From assembly GCA_913776615.1 (NCBI GenBank), contig CAJYPK010000024.1:62001-126000 (forward strand): 64,000 bases of DNA, given 5' to 3'. A program made the position numbers and the translations under genes. Below, piece after piece: positions 7,721 to 17,031 of this stretch (positions are counted from its first letter, which is position 1; the number at the start of each line of letters is the position of its first letter). Under the pieces are notes generated by a model, which saw nothing but the letters and a program-made list of their open reading frames with translations, had not been told where the DNA came from and did not search any database. This DNA is from an uncultured Hymenobacter sp. Lineage in GTDB: Bacteria > Bacteroidota > Bacteroidia > Cytophagales > Hymenobacteraceae.

Positions 7721-10700
7721 CTACGTCAGGGCGGGCTGCGGAGCGGGCTGCTTGTCTTCCGGCTTCGGCTGGTCCTCCTTCGGCGGCGGGCCGCCCTCGG
7801 CCTCTTCCTGGTCGATTTGCGCCTGCGTTTTGGGCGGGCCGCTGATGCGCTCCTGCAAGCCTTCGAACACCATGAACAGCACGGGAATGAAGAACACCCC
7901 CACCAGCGTACCAAACAGCATCCCGCCGATGGCCCCGGCCCCGATACTCTTGTTGCCGTTGGCGCCCGCGCCGCTGGCAAACAGCAGTGGCAGCAGCCCG
8001 AATACGAAGGCAAACGAAGTCATCAGGATGGGGCGCAGGCGGGCTTTGGCACCTTCCAGGGCGGCGTCCATGATGTCCAAGCCGTGGTCGCGGCGGCGGG
8101 CCAGCGAGAATTCGATGATCAGAATGGCGTTTTTAGCCAGCAGCCCGATCAGCATGATCACCGAAATCTGGAGGTAGATGTTGTTGTCGATGCCGAAAAC
8201 CTTGGCGAACAAGTACGTGCCGCTCAGGCCAATCGGGATGGAAAGCAGCACCGCCAGCGGTAGAATGTAGCTCTCGTACTGCGCGCTCAGCAGCAGGTAC
8301 ACGAAGATGAGCGAGAGCCCGAAAATGTAGAGTGACTGGCGCCCGCTACCCTGCTCCTCGCGGCTGATGCCCGAAAACTCGAAGCCGTAGCCCGCCGGTA
8401 GCTGCTGCGCCACTTCCTGAATGGCCACCAGCGCCTGCCCCGAGCTCGTGCCCTCCTTGGGCGAGCCGTTGACCGAAATGGCGGTGAACAGGTTGAAGCG
8501 CGACAAGCTCTCGGGGCCGTAGATGCGCTTGAGGGTCACGAACTCGGTGATGGGGGCCATCACGCCGCTGGCGTTGCGCACGAAGATTTTGCTCAGGCCC
8601 TCGGGGCTGGCCCGGTAGGCGGTGTCGGCCTGCACCATCACCCGGTACTGCTTGCCAAACTGGTTGAAGTTGGAGGCGTAGGAGCCGCCGTAGTACACCT
8701 GCATGGCGTTCAGAATATCCTTTTCGGTGAGGCCCGCGGCCTTCACCTTGGGCACGTTGACCGAGAGCTGGAACTGCGGAAAGCCGGGGTTGAAGGCCGT
8801 GGTGGCAAACTGGATTTCGGGCCGCTTACTCAGCTTGGCCAGGAAGTCCTGGGCCACTTTGTAGAACTCGGCCGTGGTGTGCCCGCCCCGGTCTTGCAGC
8901 TGAAACGTGAAGCCGCCGGTGGCCCCGAAGCCCGTGATGGTGGGCTGCGAAATACTGCGGATGTCGCCCGCCCGGATGTGGGCCGTGAGGGCCGTTATTT
9001 TCTTGATAACAGCCTCGTTGTTCATGTCCTTGCGCTCGTCCCAGGGCTTAAGGCGCACGATGACCATACCGTAGGCGCTGCCCGCCCCGGCCAGGAAGTT
9101 CTGGCCCGTGATGCGCAGCGTGCCCCGTACCGCCGGGATGGTTCGAATCAGGCTATCGACCTCGTTGTTGACGGCCGTGGTGCGCTCCAGGGTGGAGGCG
9201 GGCGGCAAACTCACGTTCACGAAAATAGTGCCCATATCCTCATTTGGGACGAAGCTGCTGGGCGTACTCGTCATCAGAAAATACAAAAAGCCCGCGAAGC
9301 CCGCCACGCCCGCCAGGGCCAGCCAGCGCCGCCCCGCCAGGAAGTGGACCGCCCGCGAGTACTTATCGACCAGCGCATCGTACGCCGCGTTGAACGCCAC
9401 GCTAAAGCGCTGCATGAGCGTCTTTTTCTCGGCCTTCTTGTCTTCCTCGTGGTGCGGCGCTTCGAGAAAGAGAGCCGCCAGGGCCGGGCACAATGTAAGC
9501 GCATTGATGGCCGAAATGAGAATAGCAACCGCCAGCGTTATCCCGAATTGCTTATAAAACACGCCCACTGAGCCGGTAATGAACGTCACCGGCAAAAACA
9601 CCGCCGCCATCACCAGCGTGATGCTCACGATGGCCCCGGTTATCTCGCTCATGGCGTCGATGGCGGCCTTGCGCGGCGAGGTGTAGCCGTTTTCGAGCTT
9701 GGCGTGCACGGCCTCCACTACCACGATGGCGTCATCGACCACGATGCCGATGGCCAGCACTAAGGCGAAGAGCGTGAGCAGGTTGATGCTGTAGCCGAAG
9801 ACTTTAAGGAAGAAAAACGTGCCGATAATCGACACCGGTACCGACACACCGTGGATGATGGTGGATCGGAAATCCTGGAGAAAAATAAAAATTACCAGGA
9901 ACACCAGCGCGAAGCATTCGATGAGGGTGTGAATTACCTTATCAATCGAGGCATCCAGAAAGTCGTTGATGTTCACCAGGTTGGTATAGTGAATGCCAGC
10001 TGGAAAATCCTTCTCCGCCGTTTGCAGCACCTTGATGGAGTTTTCGATCACCTCGCGGGCATTGGAGCCGGGCGTTTGGTTGACCGAAATGCCCACCGAG
10101 GGCTTGCCGAAGGTGGCGCTGTTGCTGCTGTAGGCCTGGGCGCCCAGCTCGATGCGGGCCACGTCTTTGAGGTGTAGCAGCTGGCCTTGAGCCGTGCCTT
10201 TCAGCACGATGTCGCCAAACTGGTCGGCCGTGAGCAGCTTGCCGGTGTACTTGATGACGTACTGAAAGCTCTGGTCGGAATTCTCGCCAAACTTGCCGGG
10301 GGCGGCCTCCACGTTCTGGTCGGCCAGGGCGGCCGTGATGTCGGCCGGCGTGAGGCCGTAGATGGCCATCTTGTCGGGTTGCAGCCACACCCGCATGGCA
10401 TAGTCACGCGAGCCGAAGGCGTTGGAATCGCCCACGCCGTTCACCCGCTTGATTTGCGGGACGATGTTGATCTGGGCGTAGTTCTGGAGGAAAGTCTGGT
10501 CGTAGGCGGGGTTGTCGGAGTAGAGGGCAAAAATCAAGAGGTTGCTACTCTGGCGCTTGCGCACCGTCACGCCGGCCAGGGTTACTTCCTGCGGCAGCAG
10601 ACTGGTAGCGCTCGATACCCGGTTTTGCACGTCCACCGCCGCCTGGTCGGGGTCGGTGCCCACGTTGAAATACACCTGGATAGAGCCCGCCCCGTCGTTG

Positions 10701-10948
10701 GTGGCTGAGGAAGTCATGTAGGTCATGCCCTCCACGCCGTTGATCTGCTCCTCCAGCGGCACAATCACGCTCTTGAGCACCACGTCGGCATTGGCCCCCG
10801 CGTAGCTGGCCGACACCTGCACCGTGGGCGGCGAAATGTCGGGGTACTGCGCAATGGGCAGCGACAGCAGCCCCAGCACCCCCAGCAGCACAATAATAAC
10901 CGAGATAACGGTGGAGAGCACGGGGCGCTCGATGAATATTTTTAACAT
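7721..10948 (-). CDS. RND multidrug efflux pump, HAE1/AcrB type
   Basis: A 1075-residue inner-membrane proton antiporter, the usual length for AcrB/MexB homologues. It begins MLKIFIERPVLSTVISVIIV, the typical first membrane helix. The proton-relay Asp pair is in LAIGIVVDDAIVVVE; the second half has GLLAKNAILIIEFSLARRR. The large periplasmic porter loops are both present. The C-terminus is a Pro/Gln-rich cytoplasmic tail. It is the middle gene of an adaptor-pump-channel operon, separated from the adaptor by a family D hairpin and from the channel by a family C hairpin. The likely role is export of hydrophobic drugs, dyes or detergents; specificity is not predictable. Confidence 0.97.
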   Translation of the reverse strand: MLKIFIERPVLSTVISVIIVLLGVLGLLSLPIAQYPDISPPTVQVSASYAGANADVVLKSVIVPLEEQINGVEGMTYMTSSATNDGAGSIQVYFNVGTDPDQAAVDVQNRVSSATSLLPQEVTLAGVTVRKRQSSNLLIFALYSDNPAYDQTFLQNYAQINIVPQIKRVNGVGDSNAFGSRDYAMRVWLQPDKMAIYGLTPADITAALADQNVEAAPGKFGENSDQSFQYVIKYTGKLLTADQFGDIVLKGTAQGQLLHLKDVARIELGAQAYSSNSATFGKPSVGISVNQTPGSNAREVIENSIKVLQTAEKDFPAGIHYTNLVNINDFLDASIDKVIHTLIECFALVFLVIFIFLQDFRSTIIHGVSVPVSIIGTFFFLKVFGYSINLLTLFALVLAIGIVVDDAIVVVEAVHAKLENGYTSPRKAAIDAMSEITGAIVSITLVMAAVFLPVTFITGSVGVFYKQFGITLAVAILISAINALTLCPALAALFLEAPHHEEDKKAEKKTLMQRFSVAFNAAYDALVDKYSRAVHFLAGRRWLALAGVAGFAGFLYFLMTSTPSSFVPNEDMGTIFVNVSLPPASTLERTTAVNNEVDSLIRTIPAVRGTLRITGQNFLAGAGSAYGMVIVRLKPWDERKDMNNEAVIKKITALTAHIRAGDIRSISQPTITGFGATGGFTFQLQDRGGHTTAEFYKVAQDFLAKLSKRPEIQFATTAFNPGFPQFQLSVNVPKVKAAGLTEKDILNAMQVYYGGSYASNFNQFGKQYRVMVQADTAYRASPEGLSKIFVRNASGVMAPITEFVTLKRIYGPESLSRFNLFTAISVNGSPKEGTSSGQALVAIQEVAQQLPAGYGFEFSGISREEQGSGRQSLYIFGLSLIFVYLLLSAQYESYILPLAVLLSIPIGLSGTYLFAKVFGIDNNIYLQISVIMLIGLLAKNAILIIEFSLARRRDHGLDIMDAALEGAKARLRPILMTSFAFVFGLLPLLFASGAGANGNKSIGAGAIGGMLFGTLVGVFFIPVLFMVFEGLQERISGPPKTQAQIDQEEAEGGPPPKEDQPKPEDKQPAPQPALT

Positions 10949-10964
10949 ATAGGTTCTAACGTGA

Positions 10965-11096
10965 TCGCCTCACCCCCCGGCCCCTTCTCCGAAAAGGAGA
11001 GGGGGAGCCGAGCGAGCCTGCGGGTTTTATTACTTACTTCCTCTAACGGCTGGCTCCCCCTCTCCTTTTCGGAGAGGGGGCCGGGGGGTGAGGCGA
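10965..11096. repeat. Family D inverted repeat, copy 1
   Basis: Arms read TCGCCTCACCCCCCGGCCCC and its complement; each arm also folds on itself through CTCTCC-GAAA-GGAGAG. It fills the spacer between adaptor and pump genes of the RND operon. Other copies: 16904 (half), 55991 and 58595. Confidence 0.93.
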
Positions 11097-11104
11097 ACGC
11101 CAGG

Positions 11105-12295
11105 CTAGCCCGCCATTGGCGTCTTCGCCTTCTTCTCCGCCACCACCTTAGGCCGGATTTTCGTGCCGTCCTTCAGGCCGGTGATACCTTCGAGCACCAC
11201 TTTCTGGCCGGCTTTCAAGCCCTGCTGCACCACAAACGACTCGCCGTCGGGCGTGGGGACCACCGTGATGGGCTGGGCGTAGGCGGCGGTATCGGTGCCC
11301 ACCACGTAGGCGAAGCGCTTGCCTTGCAACTCATACGTAGCGCTTTGCGGGATGAGCAGCACGTTGTCTTTGTACTGAAACGTGCGTACCGAGCCGCTGC
11401 TGCCGCTGCGCAGCAGGCCCTGCGGATTGGGGAAAGTGGCGCGGAAGCTCGTGGAGCCGGTTTCGGTATCGATCTGGCCGATAGCCGTTTCGACGCGGCC
11501 GGGGTAGGTGTACACCGTGCCGTCGGCCAAAACCAGGCGTACGTCGGGCACCCGGGCCAGCTTGTCTTGCAGGGTCGCGCCGGGTCGGCGGCGCGTGAAG
11601 CTGAGCAGCGCCTTTTCGCTGAGCGAGAAGTAGGCGTACACGTTGTTGATGCTCGACACGGTGGTCAGCGGCTCGGTCGAGGTGCTGCTCACCAGTGCGC
11701 CGATCTTATTGGGAATGGCCCCGATAACGCCATCGACCGGGCTCGTGATGGTGGTGTAGCCCACGTTGGTGTTGGCGTTGGCCAGCGTGGCCTGCGCCTG
11801 GGCCAGCGCGGCCAGCTTGCTTTCGAGGGTGTACTGCGCGCCCTCCAGCTCGTACTTGCTGATGATGCCGCGGGCCACCAGCGGCTGCACCTTGCGCACG
11901 CCCATGCGGGCGGCATCGACCTCGGCCTGGGCGGTGGCGACGCCGGCGCGGGCCGTGCGCAGCTCCTGCTCATACTGCGGGGCCGAGATGTGAAAGAGCC
12001 GCTGGCCCTTCTTCACGCTGGCTCCCTCATCCACGTAAATGGCCTCCACGAAGCCATCGACCTTGGGGCGGATTTCGACGTTCTGCTGACCCTGAATGGT
12101 GGCCGGGTAATCCTGGTAGAGCGTCACCGTGTCGGGCTTGAGCACGAGCACGGGGTAGTCTTTGATGGGCTGCGGCCCACCTTTACCATCTTTGCCGCCC
12201 TTGCCATCGGCGGCATCTTCTTTCTTGGAGCCGCAGGCGGCGAGGCTCAGCAGGGCCAGCAGCCCGGCCGCGAGGTCCGGTAATCGGTTGCGCAT
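11105..12295 (-). CDS. RND efflux periplasmic adaptor (AcrA/MexA type lipoprotein)
   Basis: A 396-residue membrane-fusion protein. The signal MRNRLPDLAAGLLALLSLAA is followed by lipidated Cys21, then a short Gly/Lys/Asp-rich linker (KDGKGG). The lipoyl-like segment VEIRPKVDGFVEAIYVDEGA, a helical hairpin (QEVDAAR/AQAQATLANA region), and the second lipoyl half TTITSPVDGVIGAI are in the expected order, and a beta-barrel and membrane-proximal domain follow. It links the pump to the outer-membrane channel. First gene of the operon; the 262-base upstream region to 12558 contains a family A repeat and probably the operon promoter, though no clear promoter motif is visible. Confidence 0.96.
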   Translation of the reverse strand: MRNRLPDLAAGLLALLSLAACGSKKEDAADGKGGKDGKGGPQPIKDYPVLVLKPDTVTLYQDYPATIQGQQNVEIRPKVDGFVEAIYVDEGASVKKGQRLFHISAPQYEQELRTARAGVATAQAEVDAARMGVRKVQPLVARGIISKYELEGAQYTLESKLAALAQAQATLANANTNVGYTTITSPVDGVIGAIPNKIGALVSSTSTEPLTTVSSINNVYAYFSLSEKALLSFTRRRPGATLQDKLARVPDVRLVLADGTVYTYPGRVETAIGQIDTETGSTSFRATFPNPQGLLRSGSSGSVRTFQYKDNVLLIPQSATYELQGKRFAYVVGTDTAAYAQPITVVPTPDGESFVVQQGLKAGQKVVLEGITGLKDGTKIRPKVVAEKKAKTPMAG

Positions 12296-12406
12296 CGTCT
12301 AGGAACGGATAAGTCGGGCCGGGTGGCTGGGCCCGCTCGCCATTACCAGACGAAGCCTCCAACTATCCCGGCAGACGCTGCTATACGGCCGACGGGGCGA
12401 TGGGAT

Positions 12407-12559
12407 AAGTTATGAGTTATGAGTTAGAAGTTATGAGTTAAGTTGAACGAGCTCGTCAGGAGTATGGCTGGAGCGTGAACGGGAGATATGAGTCTGATTT
12501 TAAAGGAATAATCTTGTTGGGTTAACTCATAACTCCTACCTCATAATTCATAACTCTTC
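12407..12559. repeat. Family A inverted repeat, copy 2
   Basis: The left arm (12407-12441) repeats the ATGAGTT/AGAAGTT pattern of copies 1 and 3; the right arm (12521-12559) is its complement with small changes. The element runs into the stop codon of the small membrane protein gene on the minus strand. Confidence 0.85.
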
Positions 12560-12788
12560 AATGGTGATGGTGGCCGGGCGGCGAGGGCTTACCGAAGAGG
12601 TTGACCAGCGCGCCGACGACGAAGAGGGCGGCCCAGCACACGTAGAGCCAGCCGTAGCCAGCGGGCAGCGGTCGGCGCACCAGATAGCGAATTAGTAGTT
12701 CGGCCCCACCGCTCATGATCAGCCCGGTGAAGGCAATGAATTGCCAGGAATTGAAGTGAGTGGGGCGATACAGCTTGGCAAGGTCCAT
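12558..12788 (-). CDS. small membrane protein, two transmembrane segments
   Basis: A 76-residue protein starting MDLAKLYRPTHFNSWQF, with two hydrophobic helices (IAFTGLIMSGGAELLI and LYVCWAALFVVGALVNLF) joined by a basic loop, and a C-terminal HHHH. A longer frame from 12836 begins with poor sequence, so ATG 12788 is preferred. I do not recognise the family. The His tail could bind metal but may be incidental. It points away from the gene at 12927 and its 3' end touches a repeat. Confidence 0.6.
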   Translation of the reverse strand: MDLAKLYRPTHFNSWQFIAFTGLIMSGGAELLIRYLVRRPLPAGYGWLYVCWAALFVVGALVNLFGKPSPPGHHHH

Positions 12789-12926
12789 AGAAGTGCGGGA
12801 GGGCGAAAAGAAACGCAAAGGAAATAGCGGGGCCAACTTCGGGCGGGCCAGCGCGTACTGTTACCGGGGTGGCAGCCGGGTCTCCGGCTCCTTAAACGAG
12901 TAATTTTTTAAAACTTCCCACCAGCC

Positions 12927-13376
12927 ATGATACTCAGCGACGAGCTTTTCGAAGAAGACGGCACCACGCCCAAAAAAGATGGTCAGAAAGTAGAGCCTGC
13001 CAACCAGAACCCGACTAACGCAGTGGGTGCCGGCAACGAGGAACTGCAAAAGCAAACCGACTACCAGCGCGACCAGAGCAACAACAAGCAGAGCGACGAC
13101 GCCAGCGCCCACCGCAACGTCGGTGCCAACGGCTACACCCAGCGTAGCGACCAGAAAGACCAGTTGGAAAATCTGCACATCGGCGGCTCCGAAACCGAGC
13201 CCCAGGGCGGTAACAACCACAGCACCGCCGGCGAGCAGGCCCAGGGACCCGGCTTCACCCAGGAGGGTAGCTACGAGATTGACGAACAGGGCGAAGGCAT
13301 TCGGATGCACGAGCAGAAGCTGGGCGAAGATGCCCCCGGTGGCTCGGTGCAGCGCCCGCAGGACGAACGCCTGTAG
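12927..13376 (+). CDS. hydrophilic low-complexity protein, unknown
   Basis: A 149-residue, extremely hydrophilic protein rich in Gln, Asn, Asp, Glu and Gly with no hydrophobic core, no signal and no cysteine. The start MILSDELFEEDGTTPKKDGQ is followed by probably disordered sequence. It resembles small stress- or desiccation-type hydrophilic proteins in composition only. A minus-strand frame over the same DNA (12861-13310) would give a membrane protein and is taken to be a shadow. Function unknown. Confidence 0.5.
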   Translation: MILSDELFEEDGTTPKKDGQKVEPANQNPTNAVGAGNEELQKQTDYQRDQSNNKQSDDASAHRNVGANGYTQRSDQKDQLENLHIGGSETEPQGGNNHSTAGEQAQGPGFTQEGSYEIDEQGEGIRMHEQKLGEDAPGGSVQRPQDERL

Positions 13377-13441
13377 GGCTGGCTGGCCCCCGCAGGCAGC
13401 TTCGCTACATTGGTTTGCACCATATCAGTCATACCATATCA

Positions 13442-13531
13442 GTCATGCTGAGCCTGCTGAAGCATCTCGCTCACTTCGTTGGACGGTTAGACAGCGAAGC
13501 GAGCGAGATGCTTCGGCAGGCTCAGCATGAC
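13442..13531. repeat. Family B inverted repeat, copy 2
   Basis: Arms of about 38 bases beginning GTCATGCTGAGCCTG, with about three mismatches between arms by eye and a ~15-base loop. It follows the hydrophilic-protein gene by 65 bases and could act as its transcription terminator. The rest of 13377-13704 shows nothing coding. Confidence 0.9.
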
Positions 13532-13704
13532 CGCCTTAAGGACTAAAAGCAGGCTTCCTAAACAGTCTCCCTTCTATCTTCTAGCACGCGCTTCTATCAC
13601 GCGCCGGCGGAAGCAATGCGTGGGGATGAATCAGAAAGTCAGGGGTAACTGTTGTAACGAACCGGCAAGTGCGTAACTTGTCGGTTCGTTACTATTTTTT
13701 CTCA

Positions 13705-14310
13705 ATGAATTCCTATTTCATAGGATTTGAATTATCTGCCAAGGCAGGGCGGACGAAGGCGGCGGGGCTGGTGGCCCTGGCGCTGGCCGCTGGGCTGGCG
13801 GGCTGTAGCCGCCCGCCCGAGCACTCGGGCGAGCCAGCCATGTCGGCGGTAACCATTGCACCGGCGGCGGCTCCTGCTCCGGCCGGCACTGGCGCGCCGG
13901 TAGCCGAGGTCACAGTTGCGGCCAAAGGCGTGCCCAGCCGCGCCCCGGCAACTCAGCCGTTGGCTAGTACCCGCCCCGGAAGCGTTGCGGAGGCCGGGGT
14001 GCCGGCGGCGGCGCCTAGCGAGCGGGGGCGGGCGGCTATGCGCATTCAGGCGGGGCGGGTGCTCGACGAGAGTGGGCAGCCCCTGGTAGGAGCCACCGTT
14101 ATTCTGCGCGGTACCAGCAAGGGCACCAGTACCGACATTACCGGCAGCTACATGCTGGAAGTACCCAGGGGTGACAATACCTTCGTAGTAGGTTACGCCG
14201 GCTACGAAAGCGAAACGGCCAGCAGCCGCGATGGCCAGCCGCTAACCGTAACGCTAGTGCCCGTGCCCGGTAGCACTCCGCCGCCGGAGCTGCCTCGTAA
14301 GCGCCGCTAG
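13705..14310 (+). CDS. lipoprotein with carboxypeptidase-regulatory-like domain
   Basis: A 201-residue protein from ATG 13705 (the GTG at 13669 would add an unlikely leader). A hydrophobic signal ends GLAGC, so it is probably lipidated. After a ~90-residue Ala/Pro-rich linker comes a beta-sandwich of the CarboxypepD_reg-like type: GRVLDESGQPLVGATVIL, then GTSTDITGSYMLEVP and FVVGYAGYESE. This is the same domain as at the N-terminus of SusC proteins but here it stands alone. It ends in a basic, Pro-rich tail. Location is probably the periplasmic face of a membrane; role unknown. Confidence 0.75.
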   Translation: MNSYFIGFELSAKAGRTKAAGLVALALAAGLAGCSRPPEHSGEPAMSAVTIAPAAAPAPAGTGAPVAEVTVAAKGVPSRAPATQPLASTRPGSVAEAGVPAAAPSERGRAAMRIQAGRVLDESGQPLVGATVILRGTSKGTSTDITGSYMLEVPRGDNTFVVGYAGYESETASSRDGQPLTVTLVPVPGSTPPPELPRKRR

Positions 14311-14356
14311 CCCGGCGGCCGGTCGCGCCGGAGCGTGCATCGTTGGGAAAAGGATC

Positions 14357-14385
14357 AGGTCTTTGCTCGCGCAAGGACCTTTTTT
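14357..14385 (+). terminator. Rho-independent terminator candidate
   Basis: Stem GGTCTTTGC / GCAAGGACC around TCGC, followed directly by a run of T. It lies 47 bases after the lipoprotein gene and before the S9 peptidase. Confidence 0.75.
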
Positions 14386-14465
14386 GTGGAGTGCCGCCAT
14401 TGAGGAACTGGCCGCCACAGCCCCCTTGCGACCTAACTTTTCGCTTCCTCTTTGACCCCTTTTTT

Positions 14466-16808
14466 ATGCAGCAGTACCTACGAGCGTTCGCGCTGGCGGG
14501 CACCCTGGCCGGGCCGACGCTGGCCCAGGCCCAGCAGCCGGTCCTCACCGCCCAGGATTACGCCCGGGCCGAGCGCTTCATGATTTACAACACCCAGCCG
14601 CTGGTCGACCACGCGCTGGGCCAGCTCAACTGGCTGCCCGATGGCCGGTTCTGGTACCGGGTAGCTACGCCGCAGGGCAGCGAGTTTATCGTAGTCGACC
14701 CGGCGCGCAAAACGCGCACCGCCGCCTTCGACCAGGGCAAGCTGGCCGCCGCCCTCTCAACGGCCGGCGGGCGGCCGGTGGAAGCCAACCGGCTGCCGTT
14801 CCGCACCTTCACCTTCGCGCCCGACGGGCAGGCCATCGCCTTCGGCGCGGGCGGCAAGCGCTGGAAATACGCCCTGGCCAGCGGCCAGCTGAGTCCCGAC
14901 GACCCACCCGCCGCCAGCCCGGCCACCGCTAAAAACGCCGCGAACGAGGTAGTGTCGCCCAATGGCCAGCTGGCCGCCTACATTCAGGAGTACAACCTGT
15001 GGGTGCGCGATACCAAGACCGGTCAAACCACCCAGCTCACCACCGACGGCGTGAAAGATTACGGCTACGCCACCGACAACGCGGGCTGGACGATGAGCGA
15101 TGCGCCGGTGCTGCGCTGGTCGCCCGACTCGCGTAAAATCGCCACCTTCCGCCAGGACCAGCGCCGGGTGGGCGAGATGTACCTCGTCACCACCAACGTC
15201 GGCCACCCCACGCTCAAAGCCTGGAAATACCCGCTGGCCGGCGACAAGGAAATTGCCATGATTGAGCGGGTTATCATCGAGGTAAACCCGGCCAAGGTGG
15301 TGCGCCTGCAAGTAGCGCCCGACCCGCACCGGGGCTCGCTCTCCGACGATATTTCGAGCAGCGGTACCTTCGACGACGTGGACTGGAGCGCCGATGGCGC
15401 GCAGCTGGCTTTCGTTTCGACCTCGCGCGACCACAAGGAAGAGAAGATGCGACTGGCCGACGCTACCACCGGGGCCGTGCGCGAGGTATTTCAGGAAACC
15501 GTGCCCACGCAGTACGAGTCGGGCCAGCGGGCCATCAACTGGCGCTACCTACCCAAAACCAAGGAGGTTATCTGGTACTCGGAGCGCGACAACTGGGGGC
15601 ACCTCTACCTCTACGACGCCACTACCGGCAAGGTCAAGCACCAGATTACCAAGGGTAACTGGGTGGTAACGCAGCTGCTGAAAGTAGATGAGCAGGCCCG
15701 GCAGCTCTATTTTCTGGCCGATGGCCGCGAGCCCGGTAATCCCTATTTCAGCCAGCTCTACCGCATCGGGCTCGATGGCAAGCACCTGACGCTGCTCACG
15801 CCCGAGGCCGGTAACCACCAGGTCACGTTCTCGCCCTCGGGCCGCTATTTCGTGGATAATTACTCGCAGCCCAACGTGCCGCCCGTAAGCGTGTTGCGCG
15901 GGCTCGACGGCAAGCTCATCACGACGCTGGAAAAGGCGGATATTTCGCGCCTTACCGCTACCGGCTGGAAGGCCCCCACGCCCATCACGGTGAAGGCCCA
16001 GGATGGGCAGACGGACTTGTACGGCCTGCTCTTCACCCCGACCAACCTCGACCCGGCCCGGAAATATCCGGTTATCGACTACATCTATCCCGGGCCGCAG
16101 GGCGGGGGTGTGGGTAACTGGGCGTTTTCCACGGCCCGCAACGACAACCAGGCCCTGGCCGAGCTGGGCTTCGTGGTGGTGGTCATTGAAGGTAGCTGCA
16201 ACCCGCTGCGCTCCAAGAGCTACCACGACGCCTGCTACGGCAACATGGCCGAAAATACCCTCGGCGACCAGGTAGCCGGTATTCGCCAGCTGGCCCAGCG
16301 CTATCCTTACCTCGACTTAGAGCGGGTAGGCATCTGGGGGCACTCGGGCGGCGGCTACGCCACGGCGGCGGCTATGTTCCGCTACCCCGATTTCTTTAAA
16401 GTCGGCATTTCGGAATCGGGCAACCACGAAAACCGCAACTACGAAGACGACTGGGCTGAGCGCTACATCGGCTTGGTAAAAGCCAACCCCGACGGCAGCA
16501 CCAACTACGACAACCAGGCCAACGCGCTGTACGCCAAAAATCTGAAAGGCAAGCTGATGCTGGCCCACGGTCTGCTGGATAACAACGTGCCGCCCTACAA
16601 CACCTGGCTGGTCGTGGATGCCCTCACCAAGGCCAACAAGAGCTACGACCTGGTGGTATTCCCGCAGGCCGCCCACGGTTTCGGCCAGTATTCGCCCTAC
16701 ATGACGCGCCGCCGCTGGGACTACTTCGTGCAAAATCTGGCCGGTGCTACCCCACCCCACGATTACGAGATGACGCCCCGCCCCGACCCGCGGCTGGAAG
16801 TGCAGTAG
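14466..16808 (+). CDS. S9 family prolyl oligopeptidase (DPP IV-type)
   Basis: A 780-residue exported serine peptidase. ATG 14466 gives a signal peptide (MQQYLRAFALAGTLAGPTLA); a longer frame from 14343 reads through the terminator and is rejected. Residues ~30-500 form the DPP IV N-terminal propeller. The C-terminal alpha/beta-hydrolase domain carries GIWGHSGGGY with nucleophile Ser627, LAHGLLDNNVP with Asp705 and AAHGFG with His737. The usual nucleophile box is GWSYGG; here it is GHSGGG. It would cleave dipeptides or oligopeptides in the periplasm, preferring Pro or Ala by family. Confidence 0.95.
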   Translation: MQQYLRAFALAGTLAGPTLAQAQQPVLTAQDYARAERFMIYNTQPLVDHALGQLNWLPDGRFWYRVATPQGSEFIVVDPARKTRTAAFDQGKLAAALSTAGGRPVEANRLPFRTFTFAPDGQAIAFGAGGKRWKYALASGQLSPDDPPAASPATAKNAANEVVSPNGQLAAYIQEYNLWVRDTKTGQTTQLTTDGVKDYGYATDNAGWTMSDAPVLRWSPDSRKIATFRQDQRRVGEMYLVTTNVGHPTLKAWKYPLAGDKEIAMIERVIIEVNPAKVVRLQVAPDPHRGSLSDDISSSGTFDDVDWSADGAQLAFVSTSRDHKEEKMRLADATTGAVREVFQETVPTQYESGQRAINWRYLPKTKEVIWYSERDNWGHLYLYDATTGKVKHQITKGNWVVTQLLKVDEQARQLYFLADGREPGNPYFSQLYRIGLDGKHLTLLTPEAGNHQVTFSPSGRYFVDNYSQPNVPPVSVLRGLDGKLITTLEKADISRLTATGWKAPTPITVKAQDGQTDLYGLLFTPTNLDPARKYPVIDYIYPGPQGGGVGNWAFSTARNDNQALAELGFVVVVIEGSCNPLRSKSYHDACYGNMAENTLGDQVAGIRQLAQRYPYLDLERVGIWGHSGGGYATAAAMFRYPDFFKVGISESGNHENRNYEDDWAERYIGLVKANPDGSTNYDNQANALYAKNLKGKLMLAHGLLDNNVPPYNTWLVVDALTKANKSYDLVVFPQAAHGFGQYSPYMTRRRWDYFVQNLAGATPPHDYEMTPRPDPRLEVQ

Positions 16809-16811
16809 GGG

Positions 16812-16899
16812 GGCTTTATTAAGCTATTAGCTCTAAGCTGCCAGCCGTTAGCTTTCTGAGCAGTAACTGCTAGCTAGCCGCTAGTAGCTAACAGCTAAA
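16812..16899. repeat. Family I imperfect inverted repeat
   Basis: Dense AGCTATTAGC/GCTAGCTAGC/AGCTAACAGC motifs form an imperfect inverted repeat right after the S9 peptidase stop codon. Only one copy is seen here, so its status as a family is uncertain. Confidence 0.5.
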
Positions 16900-16903
16900 C
16901 AAT

Positions 16904-16941
16904 GGCTCCCCTCTCCCCGAGGAGAGGGGCCGGGGGTGAGG
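16904..16941. repeat. Family D half element
   Basis: A single arm of the family D type (GGCTCCCCTCTCCCC followed by a GGGGTGAGG end), self-complementary but without its inverted partner. It shows that a single arm can exist as a unit. Confidence 0.8.
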
Positions 16942-16966
16942 TTACCTACGCCTGCACGAATATTTC

Positions 16967-17014
16967 GCAAACAAACGCGCCCCTGGCTTCGAAGCCAGGG
17001 GCGCGTTTGTTTGC
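16967..17014. terminator. perfect 24-bp palindrome, bidirectional terminator
   Basis: Two 24-base arms (GCAAACAAACGCGCCCCTGG and four more bases) are perfectly complementary with no loop. It lies between the convergent S9 peptidase and amino-acid permease genes, so it most likely ends transcription from both sides. Confidence 0.85.
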
Positions 17015-17031
17015 ATTAAACCCAGCGTCCG

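Noticed and set aside
12861..13310. Minus-strand frame coding a hydrophobic protein
   Set aside because: Mirror of the hydrophilic plus-strand gene; no start context or family match. The choice is moderate in confidence.
16967..17014. Perfect palindrome as another dispersed repeat family
   Set aside because: No other copy seen in the window and its place between convergent genes fits a terminator.
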